The notes: generated from the sequence alone by a model not told the origin. 64,000 nucleotides of DNA from Lysinibacillus boronitolerans JCM 21713 = 10a = NBRC 103108 (GCF_000772935.1 NZ_JPVR01000079.1:186001-250000); one strand, 5' to 3'; shown: positions 8,211 through 17,087, numbered from the stretch's first letter. Numbers and translations are program-made.

Positions 8211-9512
8211 CTACTCTCCCCTTCGTTGCATATAGCATTTTAATATCCAATTTTCCAAACAACTAAGTGCTTGGCTAAACAGCTGTTTATTTTTCCGTAG
8301 CACCTCATGTTCAACCCAATAAGCCAGCAAAGGGCGCCATTTTTCTTCGTCTATCATAGTTGTTGGTGTGATTCCACGCTGCATCATCTGACAAATGGCA
8401 CGAATGGATGTTAGCCTCTCTACTTCGTTGCCATTTAACCACTCGTATAACGTCTCTGCACTTGGCTGTGACTCAGCTAAAAGTGTATCCCATCCATCAA
8501 TGGGAAACGTGACATAGTATCTCATCCAGTCTATGATATTTGGGTGATGAAATTGACGTAGACGATACAGGGCAGTATAGGCATCAATTCTATCTTTTTC
8601 GATATCCATTAAGATGAAAGAAAGTCCTTCATCAGCTGGTAAACAATGTGCTGTTACATAATCACGCAGCCAGTCTGGTACGTCACTCTGTACTTGCCAA
8701 AGTTCCCTCGCCCAATTTCCTGCCTCACTCGGGCATACCTTGACTAAAACTTCACTCCACGCTTTCTGTTCTGATGGAGATTGAGCGCGCTCTAATTTAT
8801 GTCGAAGTGCCTGATACACCTGCACACCATCAAAATGCAAAAATGTCTCCTGCACGCTTGTTTTTTTCACACCATGCATGGAAACATAATGAAGTAAAGA
8901 ATCTAAGCCGGATTGAGCCTGCTGTAAATTAGAGCTTAAATATTGTTCTAGCCAAGTTAGCCATAATTGTGAGCTAGCCAATTCAATATCCAATCCATTT
9001 TCGCTACAAAATTGACGATGCTGTCCGCAGTCTACTCCGATACACCCTAAAGCTGTCATATTATTAACGTACGAATGAAAGCTGGCAGCAAGCAAATCAA
9101 ACTCATCTTCTTCATGACTCCAATACCAAATCGTTTCATCCTCGAGCTTAAGGAGAAGAGCATCTCCATTACCTGCCGTAAAAAATTGTAAATATTGCTG
9201 TTCATCCGATTCATCATTCTCTTCAAAGTAAGGAAAGTCTAAGTCGTTTAAACTCCAGCCAAACTCCCCAGAAGGCGTATCAAGCAATTCAATAGGAAGG
9301 ATCGCCTCCTCAGGTAATGACCAATAAATACTTACTTGCTTTGAGCAATTTTGCAATAGTTGACGAAATCCACTAGGGATTTGTACACCCAGTCTTGCCT
9401 CCACCTGCAGTAACTCTTGCTCAGTAGCGACTGGTTGTATTTCAATCGGATGTACACAAGCTTCTTGTTGTTTCAATCGCTCTACTAAATGATTCCAACG
9501 CTCAATCCACAT
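8211..9512 (-). CDS. SMI1/KNR4 (SUKH) family protein
   Basis: 433 residues from the ATG at 9512, which has GGAGG nine bases upstream; the in-frame ATG at 9539 precedes that ribosome site and is not the start. The SUKH signature lies in residues about 25-160: EQELLQVEARLGVQIPSGFR, then a LPLE-like acidic strand and WSHEEDEFDLLAASF. The rest is a long helical extension. SUKH proteins often act as immunity proteins to secreted nuclease toxins; here the family is seen, the role is inference. Forms a two-gene operon with the DUF4272 gene. Confidence 0.8.
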   Translation of the reverse strand: MWIERWNHLVERLKQQEACVHPIEIQPVATEQELLQVEARLGVQIPSGFRQLLQNCSKQVSIYWSLPEEAILPIELLDTPSGEFGWSLNDLDFPYFEENDESDEQQYLQFFTAGNGDALLLKLEDETIWYWSHEEDEFDLLAASFHSYVNNMTALGCIGVDCGQHRQFCSENGLDIELASSQLWLTWLEQYLSSNLQQAQSGLDSLLHYVSMHGVKKTSVQETFLHFDGVQVYQALRHKLERAQSPSEQKAWSEVLVKVCPSEAGNWARELWQVQSDVPDWLRDYVTAHCLPADEGLSFILMDIEKDRIDAYTALYRLRQFHHPNIIDWMRYYVTFPIDGWDTLLAESQPSAETLYEWLNGNEVERLTSIRAICQMMQRGITPTTMIDEEKWRPLLAYWVEHEVLRKNKQLFSQALSCLENWILKCYMQRRGE

Positions 9513-9688
9513 TGTCTCTAACCTCCATATAAAGCCCATGTGATGTCATACTTCTTATTTATCGTCAGGAAATCATTTACTGATTAGGATAACTTTAAAC
9601 AGGATGATAAAATGCTATTATTTTACTGGCATCTAAACCTTCGTATATGATAAATGACTCAGCTATATTCATTCTTTTCTATTATGTT

Positions 9689-10519
9689 TTATTTTACTTT
9701 ATTAACTTCCATCATAATTTTGGTTACATACTCTTCTTCTCGATTTTTCATTACAGCATCATAAATGTATTCCTCGTATACATATTGGCCTAGCTCATAC
9801 CCCTTTTCATGCATGACATTAAATAACCGTGTGTATGTCTCACCAAGTTTTGAAGAGGGGCCAACATGATAACCAATCACAAATTCACCCTCTATCGCCT
9901 TAAAATAAGGATGCCCTTCTCTTGGATGAGGTTGCTCAATATATAAATAACTGTAGTTGTCGTAATTTCCAGCTAACACTTGCTCTCTTCTTGTTATCCC
10001 TCCAATTGGATACCCCGTATCTAATTGAGAGCGATCCAATTCCTCAATAAAGTCAGATACAGCCTTCACAAACTGCTCTTCTGTAGAATTCTCGATATTT
10101 TTACTCAAATATAATGTGTCTTCAGGAAAGTATTCAATCGTGATGTCCTTAAAATTTAGATGCAGTGCTTCCTCTGTTGTTTTGATTTTAACATCAATAA
10201 TATTCTCAATCATTTCTAGTTCTCTACGTTTCTTCGCAACATGCTCTTTTTGTTGATGCATCAATTCTAAAAAATTTTCAGGTGATTTCTCTGCCATATA
10301 CTGCTGAATATCCTTTAAGGACATTCCCACTGCCTTTAATAATTCAATAACACCGAAAAAATCATATTGAGCAAGTGAATAATACCTATAATCCTTACTA
10401 TCCTTCATGATGGGAGATAATAAACCAATTTGATCATAATAAATAAGCGTCTGTTTATTTACCTTACATAATTTTGCAAATTCCCCGGTTGTAAAATATT
10501 TTACATTTTTATTAAGCAT
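9689..10519 (-). CDS. bltR: MerR-family multidrug-sensing activator, BltR-like
   Basis: 276 residues. N-terminal winged helix typical of MerR (FTTGEFAKLCKVNKQTLIYY..GLLSP, residues 9-35), a dimerisation coiled coil at about 80-120, and a C-terminal GyrI-like drug-binding domain (FVIGYHVGPSSK near 213). Length and order match BltR/BmrR of Bacillus. It is divergent from a BltD-type acetyltransferase, and the shared 86-bp gap holds a MerR-type 19-bp-spacer promoter. It is therefore expected to repress that promoter without ligand and activate it with ligand. Symbol given by analogy. Confidence 0.8.
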   Translation of the reverse strand: MLNKNVKYFTTGEFAKLCKVNKQTLIYYDQIGLLSPIMKDSKDYRYYSLAQYDFFGVIELLKAVGMSLKDIQQYMAEKSPENFLELMHQQKEHVAKKRRELEMIENIIDVKIKTTEEALHLNFKDITIEYFPEDTLYLSKNIENSTEEQFVKAVSDFIEELDRSQLDTGYPIGGITRREQVLAGNYDNYSYLYIEQPHPREGHPYFKAIEGEFVIGYHVGPSSKLGETYTRLFNVMHEKGYELGQYVYEEYIYDAVMKNREEEYVTKIMMEVNKVK

Positions 10520-10536
10520 TTTTTGAGCTTCCTCCC

Positions 10537-10567
10537 TTGACTATATAGTTACTATATACTTTAGATT
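10537..10567 (+). promoter_or_regulatory. MerR-type promoter and operator
   Basis: -35 TTGACT (10537-10542) and -10 TAGATT (10562-10567) are 19 bp apart, the overlong spacer that MerR activators distort. The spacer region contains a perfect dyad, TATATAGT-T-ACTATATA (10542-10558). This is the expected BltR binding site. Confidence 0.8.
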
Positions 10568-10605
10568 GTATCTATTCAAAATAAAAATAGAAAGGTTTTG
10601 ACATT

Positions 10606-11073
10606 ATGTTCACGGAGATTCGTGACATTACAGCTTTTAACAAGAAAGAAATTTTAGCATTACGCATCGCTGACAGTCAGCAACATTTTATTGAATCTAC
10701 AGACCAGTGCTTAGCAGAGGCAGAAATGGATCGACGCTTTACGCCTTTAGGTCTGTATAAAGATAACACCGCTATAGGCTTCGCTATGTACGGCTTATTC
10801 CCTCATGATGATTACAGTCAACGCGTATGGCTTGATCGCTATCTAATTGCAGAACAATACCAAGGACAAGGTTTAGGAAAACATTTTTTACAGCAGCTTA
10901 TTCAATATTTAACAGTAAAGTTCAACTGTCTTCAGATATATTTAAGTGTTTATGACAATAACGCTGTAGCTATCCAACTATATAAACAATTCGGTTTTAT
11001 ATTTAATGGTGAGCTAGATGATAAAGGGGAAAAAGTGATGGTTTTGGAGGTGCATGGTTATGACAACCATTAA
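10606..11073 (+). CDS. bltD: GNAT polyamine acetyltransferase, BltD-like
   Basis: 155 residues with a complete GNAT fold. Acetyl-CoA loop motif QYQGQGLGKHFL near residue 86, and NNAVAIQLYKQFGF near 122. The sequence follows BltD of B. subtilis closely as I remember it (GFAMYGLFP, RVWLDR, FNGELDDKGEKVMV), so spermine/spermidine N-acetylation is the likely reaction. It is the first gene after the MerR operator and overlaps the MATE gene by 14 bases, indicating translational coupling. In B. subtilis bltD follows an MFS pump; here the order and the pump class differ. Confidence 0.85.
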   Translation: MFTEIRDITAFNKKEILALRIADSQQHFIESTDQCLAEAEMDRRFTPLGLYKDNTAIGFAMYGLFPHDDYSQRVWLDRYLIAEQYQGQGLGKHFLQQLIQYLTVKFNCLQIYLSVYDNNAVAIQLYKQFGFIFNGELDDKGEKVMVLEVHGYDNH

Positions 11074-12403
11074 TCCAATTGAAACAAGACCACTGAAGCC
11101 ATTATTTTTATCATACTTATTCCCTGCAATGATCGGGATGCTTTTAATGTCCGTCAATATATTGGTAGATGGCATTTTTGTTAGTCATGGCGTGGGACCT
11201 ACAGCTTTAGCTGGAGTTAATATCGCTGTTCCTATTTTCTCCATTTTGCTTTCTATTTCTCTATGGATTGGCATGGGAGGAGCTACCCTTTTCTCGATTT
11301 CTCTAGGAGAGGGCAATAAGCAACGTGCTCATCAACTATTTACATTGGCGTTTTCTATAATGCTAGTGGTTGTCATCACAATTATTGGATTTCTCGCGTT
11401 AAATCTAAAGGACATTTCTTATATATTTGGGGCGAGCGATGATACGTATCCTTATGTGCAGGAGTATCTACATGTCATTTTGCTCTTTGGGGTATTCTAC
11501 ACAATTGAAAATCTCTTAAGTATTTTTATTCGAAATGATGGCAACCCAAAATTAGCTATGCTGGGCTTAATTACAACATCGGTTTTGAATATACTTTTAA
11601 ATTATGTTTTCATCTTCGTACTAGATTATGGTGTGACTGGTTGTGCCTTAGCGACAGCAATAGCCACAATTGTAGGTACGTCTGTGCTATGTCTTCATTT
11701 TTTCCGTCCTCAATCTGAGTTAAAGTTTGTCACTTCATTTTTTAATCTATCAGATCTGAAAAAAATTTTTTCAATAGGTTTACCTAGCTTTATTGTCGAA
11801 GCTTCCGTTGCAGTTATCGTTATTTTGTATAACGTTACCTTTTTATATTATTTAGGCGCAAATGGCGTTACAGCCTATGCAATGGTCAATTATATCCATA
11901 CTGTCTTGCTGACTATTTTTCTTGGCGTTGGTATGGCCCTACAACCATTAGTTAGTTATCACCACGGTGCAAAATTACTAGAAAGATTAACAGCTTTATT
12001 AAAAATCGGTTTAGCTACCGCATTTATTTTAGGGTTAACAACTGCTCTTATAGCTCTTATTTTCCCTTCACAATTAATGGCTTTATTCGGAGATAGCTCA
12101 TTTGAAATTCGCAGTATGGCGGCACAGGGCTTTGTTCATTTCGCCATTGGCTATGTATTTTTAGGGATCAACATGGTGTTCGCAGAATTCTTTCAATCCA
12201 TTGAAAAAATTCGTATAGCCACAACAATTATGTTACTACGTAGTATTATTTTATTTATCCCTACTCTTATCATACTCCCCAAGATACTTGGCTCGCAGGC
12301 CATTTGGTGGACCTTCCCAGTAGCAGAAGGGATTACAGCCTTGCTTATTTACTTGTACATTAAAAAAAATCCAAGAACCCTTGCATCTCCTAAACATGCT
12401 TAA
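11060..12403 (+). CDS. MATE family multidrug/polyamine efflux pump
   Basis: About 447 residues with 12 hydrophobic segments in two repeats (residues about 10-215 and 230-440). MATE features include LFLSYLFPAMIGMLLMSVN at the start, VDGIFVSHGVGPTALAGVN near 31 and GVGMALQPLVSYHHGA near 292. Such pumps export cationic drugs in exchange for Na+ or H+. The ATG at 11060 lies nine bases after TGGAGG and is preferred over the ATG at 11054. Sharing an operon with the BltD-like enzyme suggests that export and acetylation act on related cationic substrates, under the divergent BltR-like sensor. Confidence 0.88.
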   Translation: MTTINPIETRPLKPLFLSYLFPAMIGMLLMSVNILVDGIFVSHGVGPTALAGVNIAVPIFSILLSISLWIGMGGATLFSISLGEGNKQRAHQLFTLAFSIMLVVVITIIGFLALNLKDISYIFGASDDTYPYVQEYLHVILLFGVFYTIENLLSIFIRNDGNPKLAMLGLITTSVLNILLNYVFIFVLDYGVTGCALATAIATIVGTSVLCLHFFRPQSELKFVTSFFNLSDLKKIFSIGLPSFIVEASVAVIVILYNVTFLYYLGANGVTAYAMVNYIHTVLLTIFLGVGMALQPLVSYHHGAKLLERLTALLKIGLATAFILGLTTALIALIFPSQLMALFGDSSFEIRSMAAQGFVHFAIGYVFLGINMVFAEFFQSIEKIRIATTIMLLRSIILFIPTLIILPKILGSQAIWWTFPVAEGITALLIYLYIKKNPRTLASPKHA

Positions 12404-12444
12404 ATAAAAGAAACGGGGACAAAAGGGTTTTAGCCAACAAAAAT

Positions 12445-12499
12445 ACCGAACTATCCACTAAAACACTCACGAAGTGTTTCGAATAGTTCGGTTTTTTTA
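12445..12499 (+). terminator. Terminator with nested hairpin
   Basis: Outer stem ACCGAACTAT / ATAGTTCGGT with T7, enclosing an inner hairpin AAACACT / AGTGTTT. Ends the bltD-MATE operon. It also abuts the broken end of the GNAT fragment on the other strand. Confidence 0.8.
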
Positions 12500-12501
12500 T
12501 T

Positions 12502-12576
12502 TTAAAAGCATCTTATAATACTATCGCTATCTTCCTCACGTATTTCTCTTAAATAGACCTGTGGGCCTTTTATCAA
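12502..12576 (-). pseudogene. N-terminal fragment of a GNAT acetyltransferase
   Basis: A 24-codon frame begins with TTG behind GAGGTG and reads IKGPQVYLREIREEDSDSII, the typical first strand and helix of RimJ/RimL-type GNAT enzymes. It then meets a stop right at the neighbouring terminator. A full enzyme needs about 170 residues, so this is a deletion remnant. Confidence 0.6.
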
Positions 12577-12601
12577 TATAAACACCTCTTGTGCAGTAAA
12601 T

Positions 12602-12632
12602 AAGGAATCATCAGATGTGTAGATGATTCCTT
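12602..12632 (-). terminator. Terminator of AI-2E transporter gene
   Basis: Perfect stem AAGGAATCATC / GATGATTCCTT just after the stop codon at 12641, followed on the minus strand by a moderately T-rich tail. Confidence 0.7.
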
Positions 12633-12640
12633 TGTTAGAA

Positions 12641-13693
12641 CTATTCCATTTGTTTTTCAGTTGGTACTTTCACCGATTTCTTCGTAGGGTCTTCCGAGGA
12701 GGTTACACCTAGAATATCAAGCATAAACATAAATAGTGGAATACCTATGATTAGTCCCCATACACCAAGGAAATGCTCCGAGAAGAGAATGACCATAAAC
12801 GTATAGAAAATCGGTAAATCTGTTTTTGCGGACATAAGCTTTGGGTTTAAGAAGTATGCTTCAATGGCGTGTAAAACCATGACAATGACCAAAATGTAGA
12901 CGATGTACATCAAGCCACCAATGCTATATGCGATAATGCTTAGTGGTATTAACGAAATAATAACTCCTGCGACTGGAACTAAGCCTAAAATAAAGAGCAT
13001 AATTCCAAGGGCAATCAAATGTGGGAAGCCCATAATGGAAAGGGCAATTACGGATAATACACAGTTAACAGCAGCAATAATAAATTGGGCCTCAATTACT
13101 TTGCCAAAAGAGCGGATGAAGATTCTTGAGAAGTAATGAAGCTCATCATAAAGCGGCCCAATTTTACTATCCTTGAACTTGGCTGTAAACTCAATAATAC
13201 GATTCTTCTCTAACAAGATGAATAAACTCAATATTAGCGAAATCAAAATTTGCATAATGATTTTACCAATATTCGTAATATTTTTAAGAGTTAAATCCAC
13301 ACCTTGCTCTAAATATTTCCCGAGCTCTATCTTCTCAAAAGTTGGTGCTAAGTATCTCGCAATCTCATTGTCATCTGGATCGAGATTAAAACTTGCAATG
13401 AGGTCGAAAAGCTGCGTAATTTGCTGGGTTACAATTGGTAAATACTTGTAAATGACTGCAACAATACCTGCAACAAGTAAAAGGTATAACGTTACCGTCA
13501 CAGCTTTTTCATTCATTGGCGTGTATTTTCTTATGCTTTTCGTTGTCTTTGTCGTAAGCTGGTTCATCAAATAAGTAATAATAAACGTAAGTAAAATTAG
13601 ATTGATCATACTACGCATTAAATATAATGCAAGAGCAATGCCAACTAGAATAATAAAACGCTTAAATCCATTACTCCGAAAGAAATTATTCAT
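12641..13693 (-). CDS. AI-2E family transporter (YdbI/YueF type)
   Basis: 350 residues with the UPF0118/AI-2E exporter layout: two N-terminal membrane helices (residues about 12-35 and 63-85), a soluble helical linker at about 95-140, and a cluster of helices at 145-330 with the conserved PVAGVIISLIPLSIIAY near 241. The tail is charged (EDPTKKSVKVPTEKQ). Family members export small molecules or act as Na+(Li+)/H+ antiporters; the substrate cannot be told. Ribosome site AAGGAG close to ATG. Monocistronic. Confidence 0.85.
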   Translation of the reverse strand: MNNFFRSNGFKRFIILVGIALALYLMRSMINLILLTFIITYLMNQLTTKTTKSIRKYTPMNEKAVTVTLYLLLVAGIVAVIYKYLPIVTQQITQLFDLIASFNLDPDDNEIARYLAPTFEKIELGKYLEQGVDLTLKNITNIGKIIMQILISLILSLFILLEKNRIIEFTAKFKDSKIGPLYDELHYFSRIFIRSFGKVIEAQFIIAAVNCVLSVIALSIMGFPHLIALGIMLFILGLVPVAGVIISLIPLSIIAYSIGGLMYIVYILVIVMVLHAIEAYFLNPKLMSAKTDLPIFYTFMVILFSEHFLGVWGLIIGIPLFMFMLDILGVTSSEDPTKKSVKVPTEKQME

Positions 13694-14114
13694 TTATTCA
13701 CTCCTTCTACAAAACGGCCTCGCTGCCTCTGCTACCTAGGGCTACACTAAAAAATTGATTTATAACAATACGCATCATTCTTATGTAAAAATTTCCCTCT
13801 CATTTAATGAGTATAGCCATCTACCTTCAAAATAAGACGAAATGTATGTTTCTTTTAGAAGTGTCTCTATAAAACCTAAGGCGGGGGTGAAGTGAATTGT
13901 ATGTCTTGTCAAATTAAAAAGTCGATACTTTTATCCTTTGTGAAAGCTTTATCAGCGTATTAGCCAAAATTCTATAAATCTATTATAACCCTTTAATCCA
14001 GCATATCCAATTTGTATGTTCATTTATAATGGTATTTGTATAGAACTTTTATCAACTATTACTTTATGCTATTTTGATTAGAGATATAAATAAAATAGAG
14101 ACAGGACTGATTCT
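13694..14114. other. Intergenic region without a convincing gene
   Basis: About 420 bases between divergent genes. The only candidate is a 20-codon frame at 13901-13963 behind a GGGGGTG motif, too short and unlike anything I know. No hairpin with a T run stands out. It presumably contains the promoters of the AI-2E and RidA genes. Confidence 0.4.
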
Positions 14115-14504
14115 ATGAAAATCGCGAGAAATCCTCAGAACATTCATCCACCCGTTGCTCCTTATGTTCATCAAATTGAGGTGACAGGACCTCAGAGATC
14201 GTTAACGTTATCTGGACAGATTGGCATGATGACCGATGGATCTATACCTGAAGATGCAATAGGACAATTGAAGATAGCACTTGAAAATATTAAAAAAAAT
14301 CTAGCTAGTGCCGATATGGAAATTCAGGATATTACAAAGCTCGTATTTTATTTAGTGGGGGATATGGATGCTAATCGACGAAAGGAAATTATCAATGACT
14401 TCTTGGGGGAACATCTTCCATGCACAACATTAATGTATGTCGTTGCTCTTGCTACACCTGCATTAAAGGTTGAGATTGACGCATGGGCTTGTAAGGAATT
14501 ATAA
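14115..14504 (+). CDS. RidA family protein (YjgF/YER057c/UK114)
   Basis: 129 residues, the standard RidA length. Recognisable parts are the N-terminal PVAPYVHQIEVTGPQRSLTLSGQIG, ENIKKNLASADMEIQDITKL near residue 59, and the C-terminal VALATPALKVEIDAWA. The catalytic Arg of true RidA (in the RAxV/CVEV region near residue 105) is replaced in a stretch reading LPCTTLMYVVALA, so this may be a non-deaminating subgroup. RidA hydrolyses reactive enamine/imine intermediates formed by PLP enzymes. Single gene. Confidence 0.82.
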   Translation: MKIARNPQNIHPPVAPYVHQIEVTGPQRSLTLSGQIGMMTDGSIPEDAIGQLKIALENIKKNLASADMEIQDITKLVFYLVGDMDANRRKEIINDFLGEHLPCTTLMYVVALATPALKVEIDAWACKEL

Positions 14505-14554
14505 ACTCATAATATGTAGAATGTTATAGAAATATGTGGTTTCTTTATAGAAAA

Positions 14555-14581
14555 TACCCCTCTAGATGGCTCTAAAGGGGA
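14555..14581. terminator. Convergent terminator
   Basis: Stem CCCCTcTAGA / TCTAaAGGGG (one mismatch) between convergent genes, with TATTTTCT on the minus strand. Confidence 0.6.
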
Positions 14582-14594
14582 TCACATATTATTA

Positions 14595-15992
14595 TTACTT
14601 TTTATCAGTAAAGCTTATTTTAGCATGTTTATAGCCATACAATAAGTAAACAACTAAGCCTATAAACAACCAAATGAAGAAGCGCAAAATTGTAAATAGT
14701 GGAAGACTAAAGATTAGCGCTAATGAACCCCCAACGCCAACAATTCCCACAAGCCAGATTGCTGGCACTTTAAATGCGCGTGGTTGTTCTGGCCTTGTGT
14801 AGCGAAGAACAATTACACTAACTGTCGTTAAAGCAAATGCTGTTAGACCTCCAATGTTAGCAAATTCCGCTAATTCACCGATAGATAAAAACCCTGATAA
14901 CATAATACCTGTCAATACAACAATGACAATTGATAATACAGGTACACCAGTCTTTTTATTAGTTTGGGCAATTCTCTCAGGGAGAAGTCCATCACGGCTC
15001 ATCGCAAATAGAACACGTGTAGCACTTGTAGTATTTGCAATCATTGTTGCAAGTAACCCAAATATAACTGCTACTGCAATGATTGCACCTCCCCATTGAA
15101 TTCCTACAGACTGTAATGCAAACACAGTTGGGTTGGGAACATCTAAATCAGGGAATGGTACAATCCCTGTCAAAATTGCTGCAACAAGAGCATAAATCAG
15201 TGTTAATACACTTAGTCCACCAATTAATGCTTTTGGTATTGTTTTCTGTGGATTTTTTACTTCTTCTAGTACAGTTGTTACCCCATCAAAACCTGTAAAA
15301 GCAAAAAATACTAATGCTGCTCCTGCCATGACACCCGACCAACCAAATGGTGTAAATGGCGTCCAGTTTACAGGATTTACATGGAAAGTTCCTATAACAA
15401 GAAATAAGATAATTGCTCCAACCTTCGCAATGGTAAATAATGTATTTGAACGACCAACATTTTTAATACCACTTAACGCAATCCAAGCTACGATTAGCCA
15501 CCCTATGACTGCAGGTAGATTTACGATTCCACCATGTGCAATATCTTTTGTTAGAGCTCCTGGTAAATGGATACCGATAGATTGTAAAAATGAATCTACG
15601 TAACCGCTCCAGCCAACAGCCACTGTACTAGCAATTACGGTAAATTCCAATAATAAATCCCAGCCGATCATCCATGCAATAATTTCCCCTAATGCAATAT
15701 AAGAATAGGTATAAGCGCTTCCGGCGACTGGGGCCATTGCTGCAAATTCAACATAAGCTAGTCCAACAGCAATTGTGACCAGTCCACCAATGAGGAAAGA
15801 AACAATTACCCCTGGTCCCGCATGTAAAGCAGCAGTCGTTCCAGGCAATACGAATATCCCTGCCCCTATTGTAGCCCCCAAAACATATAGCATTAACTGC
15901 CATGATCCTAGTTCTCTTTTAAGTTTAAAGCGTTCTACTTCAGTTATTTTATTGGCCTGCTCGATTGACTTTGTTCGTAGAAAATTCGCCAT
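14595..15992 (-). CDS. APC family cationic amino-acid permease (YfnA-like)
   Basis: 465 residues, 12 to 13 membrane segments. The substrate-site signature GATIGAGIFVLPGTTA lies near residue 40, and FFAFTGFDGVTTVLEEVKNP near 230 is typical of the CAT/YfnA subgroup of the APC superfamily. It probably imports amino acids with protons. Start ATG 15992 is eight bases after GGAG; the upstream in-frame GTG at 16001 overlaps that site. Monocistronic; its upstream region has no T-box or riboswitch that I can see. Confidence 0.88.
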   Translation of the reverse strand: MANFLRTKSIEQANKITEVERFKLKRELGSWQLMLYVLGATIGAGIFVLPGTTAALHAGPGVIVSFLIGGLVTIAVGLAYVEFAAMAPVAGSAYTYSYIALGEIIAWMIGWDLLLEFTVIASTVAVGWSGYVDSFLQSIGIHLPGALTKDIAHGGIVNLPAVIGWLIVAWIALSGIKNVGRSNTLFTIAKVGAIILFLVIGTFHVNPVNWTPFTPFGWSGVMAGAALVFFAFTGFDGVTTVLEEVKNPQKTIPKALIGGLSVLTLIYALVAAILTGIVPFPDLDVPNPTVFALQSVGIQWGGAIIAVAVIFGLLATMIANTTSATRVLFAMSRDGLLPERIAQTNKKTGVPVLSIVIVVLTGIMLSGFLSIGELAEFANIGGLTAFALTTVSVIVLRYTRPEQPRAFKVPAIWLVGIVGVGGSLALIFSLPLFTILRFFIWLFIGLVVYLLYGYKHAKISFTDKK

Positions 15993-16190
15993 AATAACCA
16001 CTCCACTTTCACTAATTGATGTTTTCTATCATTTTTATACATTTTTAATAGTAATTAGTATATTATATAATTTTCAAAATATAGTCAATGATTAGATTAT
16101 TATCATAATTCCTTTTTATTAGAATAATTTGTGTGTCATCATAAATCAATCTGTTTTATTAATCTTTTACTTCTCTAACTAGAAAAGCTC

Positions 16191-16224
16191 AAAAAAACCC
16201 TTTAAAATATTATTTTAAAGGGTT
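16191..16224 (-). terminator. Terminator of tetR gene
   Basis: Perfect 14-bp stem AACCCTTTAAAATA / TATTTTAAAGGGTT with T7 on the minus strand, 30 bases after the tetR stop. Confidence 0.88.
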
Positions 16225-16255
16225 ACATAGACTCTCAATTCTATACTTTCAATAG

Positions 16256-16837
16256 TTATTTAAGTAATGTCAGCGTCGTTGCAATGGCATTGTCAACAAA
16301 TGAGCGTTGTGGCTGCGATTTCAGCATAACTGTTAAACCTATTAACGCAACAATTAATGCTTGCGCTAAAGACTTTGCATCCGTGTTCGCCTCTAATTCT
16401 CCTGATTGAATTCCCCGTTCAATTGTCTCCTGAAAAATTACTGACAGATAGAGTTGATGCTCTCTCGTCAAAATCTCGAACTTCTCATCATGTGGAGCTA
16501 ATTCAACCATTGTATTGATACAAAAGCACCCATTGCTAAGATCTTTTGTATATTCAGCAGTAATTACTTCTTCAAAAAATATAGAAAATGCCTGTTTTAC
16601 AGAGGCGTAACTTTGGAGTTTAGTCCGTATTTCGGATGCGCGAGATGTCGTATATCTACGAAGTGCCGCTTCAAATAGCTCCTTTTTATCCCCAAACGTT
16701 GAATAAATACTAGGACGCTGAATCCCCATTCTAGCAGTAAGATCACTTAAAGAAGTCGCTTCATATCCCTTCTCCCAAAATAACTGCATTGCTGCCTCTA
16801 ACACTTTTGCCTCATCAAATTCACGAGTTCTTGCCAT
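16256..16837 (-). CDS. TetR family repressor
   Basis: 193 residues. N-terminal HTH: MARTREFDEAKVLEAAMQLF, then GYEATSLSDLTARMGIQRPS and IYSTFGDKKELFEAAL. The ligand domain with GCFCINTMVELAPHD resembles the YxaF/AcuR-like subgroup (TetR_C_16 type). ATG 16837 sits eight bases after GGTGG; the longer frame from 16879 has no ribosome site. It is divergent from an MFS operon, and two near-identical operator-like sequences lie in the gap, one before each gene, so it probably represses both itself and the operon. Confidence 0.85.
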   Translation of the reverse strand: MARTREFDEAKVLEAAMQLFWEKGYEATSLSDLTARMGIQRPSIYSTFGDKKELFEAALRRYTTSRASEIRTKLQSYASVKQAFSIFFEEVITAEYTKDLSNGCFCINTMVELAPHDEKFEILTREHQLYLSVIFQETIERGIQSGELEANTDAKSLAQALIVALIGLTVMLKSQPQRSFVDNAIATTLTLLK

Positions 16838-16891
16838 TAAAGATACACCACCATTATGAAGAAATATTAAATTAATCATTACTCTTTATAA

Positions 16892-16908
16892 TACCAAACA
16901 GTATGTAA
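16892..16908 (-). promoter_or_regulatory. Putative TetR operator 1
   Basis: TACCAAACAGTATGTAA in front of tetR. It matches operator 2 at 14 of 17 positions and sits where the tetR promoter must be. Confidence 0.55.
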
Positions 16909-16989
16909 TTTTTCTATAATCAGATGTTTTTATTGTCCATTTTATTTAATCTTTCAAATTAATCGGATTATGTATTCCTAAATTTAGAT

Positions 16990-17019
16990 TGACATATCCA
17001 ATAACCTTAAGCTATATTT
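16990..17019 (+). promoter_or_regulatory. Sigma-A promoter of MFS operon
   Basis: TTGACA (16990-16995), 18-bp spacer, TATATT (17014-17019). The TetR operator lies just downstream of the expected start. Confidence 0.65.
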
Positions 17020-17036
17020 ACCAATAATTATATTGT

Positions 17037-17053
17037 ACCGAACGGTATGTTAT
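17037..17053 (+). promoter_or_regulatory. Putative TetR operator 2
   Basis: TACCGAACGGTATGTTA contains the inverted repeat TACCG-AA-CGGTA. It lies downstream of the MFS promoter, where bound repressor would block initiation or elongation. Confidence 0.65.
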
Positions 17054-17087
17054 AATTATTATTCGATAAAGAAAGGAGAATGCTATG

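Noticed and set aside
13901-13963. 20-codon frame behind a GGGGGTG motif
   Set aside because: Too short, spacing poor, no recognisable relatives; could be chance or a relic.
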